Part shown: one piece after another, positions 6,148-7,570 of the stretch | Numbering within the stretch: the stretch's first letter is position 1 | How the letters are laid out: each line of letters begins with the position of its first letter | NCBI GenBank assembly: GCA_905477565.1 | Contig: CAJQGO010000183.1 | Coordinates: forward strand, 1-7,570 | DNA length: 7,570 nucleotides | DNA from: an uncultured Planctomycetota bacterium | GTDB lineage: Bacteria; Planctomycetota; Planctomycetia; Pirellulales; UBA1268 | Direction: 5' to 3' | Notes under the pieces: model-generated | The model's database searches: none | What the model was told of the DNA's origin: nothing | What the model saw: only the letters and a program-made list of their open reading frames with translations | Translations under genes and position numbers: made by a program

Positions 6148-7270
6148 ATGGATACATCACTCTTTCATCGTGTAGAAGAAGTCTGCGGCCGCCTCCTTCA
6201 GCTACGAGACTCTCTTTGACTACGCTGGTCGAACTGAATCAGCAGTCAAACTTGAGGCTCAGATGTCTCAAGCTGATTTCTGGAATGACAGTGAAACTGC
6301 GCAGGCAACTGTTGCTAAACTGAAACAATTGAATTCCATTCTGAAGCCACTCGATGAATCGATCTCTGCCTCCAATGACCTCGAAGCACTCGTAGAGCTG
6401 GTCAAGGAAGACGATTCTTTGGAAAGTGAACTCTCGTCTGAAGTTACTCGAGTCGAAGGCCTTGTTGATCAACTGGAATTAACTTCTCTGCTAAGTGGCC
6501 CACATGATTCTTGTGATGCACTTGTATCAATCCATGCTCGAGATGGCGGCACGGATGCAAACGACTGGGCCGAGATGATGCTGCGGATGTATTCGGCGTG
6601 GGCTAACAAGAGAGAACTGAGTATAGAACTGCTCGACAGGCAGGACGATGACGTCGCTGGCATTCAGAATGCCACCATTGCAATACGAGGTCCATGGGCA
6701 TATGGATATCTCCGCGGCGAGATGGGCATTCACCGACTGGTGCGGATCAGCCCATTTAATGCAGAAGGGAAACGGCAGACCAGTTTTGCAGCCGTTGATG
6801 TGTCGCCCGAAATAAGTGATGACGACACTGACATAGAAATAAAAGATGAAGACATTCGAGAGGATGTTTTTCGGGCAAGTGGCGCCGGAGGACAGCACGT
6901 GAATAAAACTTCAAGTGCTATTCGCTTGACCCACTTTCCAACCGGGATTGTAGTCCAATGCCAAAGTGAACGTAGTCAACACAAAAATAGAGCGACTGCC
7001 ATTAAAATGTTACGTTCCCGACTCGCACGACTCGAAGAAGAAAAACGTGAAGCTGAGCAACTCGCAAAATATAAACTACAACCAAAGACCGGTTTTGGTT
7101 CTCAAATTCGAAATTATTTCCTTCACCCAGACCAACGAGTGAAGGATCAGCGAACAGGCCATTACGTAGGAAATTTCCAAAGCGTGCTGGATGGCAATCT
7201 AGATGGCTTTCTCGATGCCTATCTGCGATGGAAAGCGTCAGATGCGGCTCCAGTCGCCGTTGACGACTGA
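6148..7270 (+). CDS. prfB: Peptide chain release factor 2 (programmed +1 frameshift)
   Basis: RF2 recognises UGA and UAA stop codons in the ribosomal A site and triggers peptide release. The gene is read in two frames. Bases 6148-6216 give 23 codons (MDTSLFHRVEEV...QLRDSL) ending at an in-frame TGA (6217-6219). After a +1 slip that skips T6217, the frame continues GAC TAC GCT (DYAGRTESAVKLEAQMSQADFW...) to the TGA at 7268-7270. The product has 373 residues, close to the 365 of E. coli RF2. The stop-recognition tripeptide SPF is at residues 201-203 (RISPFNAEGKRQTSF), which marks RF2 rather than RF1. The hydrolysis motif GGQ is at 247-249 (ASGAGGQHVNK), and the N-terminal coiled-coil domain comes first. 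The ATG at 6148 is preferred by length; an in-frame ATG at 6124 with AGG just before it would add eight residues. An 88-bp gap follows dprA. Confidence 0.95.
6205..6220 (+). other. prfB: prfB programmed +1 ribosomal frameshift site
   Basis: The slippery core CTT-TGA-C (6214-6220) and following TAC match the conserved bacterial prfB recoding site. Peptidyl-tRNA-Leu slips from CUU to UUU when the UGA is decoded slowly, so low RF2 raises RF2 synthesis (autoregulation known from E. coli). In E. coli an AGGGGG sits 3 nt before the CTT as a stimulator. Here the same position holds CGAGAC (6205-6210), in which only GAG can pair with the anti-Shine-Dalgarno sequence. The shift itself is strongly supported, since the two frames together give a full-length RF2. 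Confidence 0.93.
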
Positions 7271-7284
7271 GACTGCAACCTGAC

Positions 7285-7313
7285 TGGACGTTTTCCTTCG
7301 GGCAGGATAGAGT
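7285..7313 (+). promoter_or_regulatory. Weak promoter candidate for infA
   Basis: TGGACG (7285-7290, 4 of 6 to the -35 consensus) and TAGAGT (7308-7313, 4 of 6 to the -10 consensus) are separated by 17 nt in the 78-bp gap between prfB and infA. The leader would be about 29 nt. The matches are modest, and read-through from prfB is equally possible because no terminator is visible in the gap. Confidence 0.25.
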
Positions 7314-7348
7314 CGAGCTAACTATTACTCGTTTTCCATAGGATTCCC

Positions 7349-7570
7349 ATGGCGGAAAAAGAACAAGCACTCGAAGTTGAAGGCGTTGTGACACAAGCAT
7401 TGGCAAACACCCGATTCCGGGTGCAGATCGAAGGTGGACATATCGTCAATGCCCACGTAGCCGGAAAAATGCGAAAGAATTTCATCCGGATCGTCCCTGG
7501 AGATAAAGTCAAAGTTGAACTTTCTCCCTACGATCTGACCAAAGGCCGCATAACGTTCCGTGAAAGATAG
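7349..7570 (+). CDS. infA: Translation initiation factor IF-1
   Basis: This complete 73-residue single-domain S1/OB-fold protein matches the usual 71-73 residues of bacterial IF-1. It binds the 30S A site with IF-2 and IF-3 and controls start-codon selection. Family landmarks are [15 protein letters not shown] (11-25), [19 protein letters not shown] (30-48), [18 protein letters not shown] (51-68) and the terminal TFRER; most positions agree with E. coli IF-1 as I remember it. The ATG at 7349 follows AGGA (7340-7343) at 5 nt spacing, the best ribosome site among the rightward genes. The TAG stop occupies the last three bases of the window, so what follows is unseen. Here infA follows prfB rather than lying among ribosomal protein genes. 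Confidence 0.97.
   Translation: MAEKEQALEVEGVVTQALANTRFRVQIEGGHIVNAHVAGKMRKNFIRIVPGDKVKVELSPYDLTKGRITFRER

Noticed and set aside
6192..6198. CCTCCTT in the prfB leader peptide, identical to the 16S anti-Shine-Dalgarno sequence
   Set aside because: It falls inside the coding sequence (R-L-L codons) and would need a partner SD in the same RNA to matter; none stands out. Probably chance.
6217..6219. In-frame TGA suggesting a broken prfB or a short separate ORF
   Set aside because: It sits in the canonical CTT-TGA-C prfB recoding site and the +1 frame restores a full-length RF2, so it is programmed frameshifting and not a pseudogene.
1..7570. Search for CRISPR repeats, insertion-sequence ends, tRNA genes, toxin-antitoxin or defence genes, riboswitches upstream of glyA or lysA
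   Set aside because: No direct-repeat array, terminal repeats, cloverleaf, lysine or glycine riboswitch pattern or defence domain was seen; gaps are short and the genes are ordinary core genes.

Overview
This window carries seven complete bacterial housekeeping genes and the 5' end of an eighth. GC content looks close to one half. The gene set and several protein details suggest a planctomycete or a relative: a dicluster ferredoxin with a long second-cluster insertion, poor Shine-Dalgarno sites before several genes, and no ribosomal-protein neighbours around infA. This assignment is an inference from protein style; there is no rRNA or marker tree to support it.

Layout. The first 2.7 kb is read leftward. 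From right to left it holds a site-2-protease-like M50 membrane metalloprotease, serine hydroxymethyltransferase (glyA, GTG start), a small hairpin terminator, and the first 77 codons of an agmatine deiminase family gene (aguA) that runs off the left edge. A 120-bp divergent region separates these from the rightward genes: lysA (diaminopimelate decarboxylase of the E. coli type), a 248-bp gap with two inverted repeats and a good promoter candidate, a 2[4Fe-4S] ferredoxin, dprA (single-strand DNA-binding RecA loader), prfB (release factor 2, made through a programmed +1 frameshift) and infA (translation factor IF-1), which ends on the last base of the window.

How the genes relate. There is no single pathway. 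glyA supplies one-carbon units and glycine; lysA makes lysine and consumes the peptidoglycan precursor meso-DAP; aguA belongs to polyamine/agmatine metabolism; prfB and infA serve translation termination and initiation. The gaps of about 80-250 bp and the promoter candidates suggest mostly separate transcription units.

I found no mobile element, CRISPR array, tRNA or rRNA gene, toxin-antitoxin pair or defence cassette, and no convincing new multi-gene system. The most instructive feature is the prfB recoding site. It keeps the canonical CTT-TGA-C slippery core but has almost none of the upstream Shine-Dalgarno-like stimulator known from E. coli. As a result the first 38 residues of RF2 are missed if only the long downstream frame is annotated.
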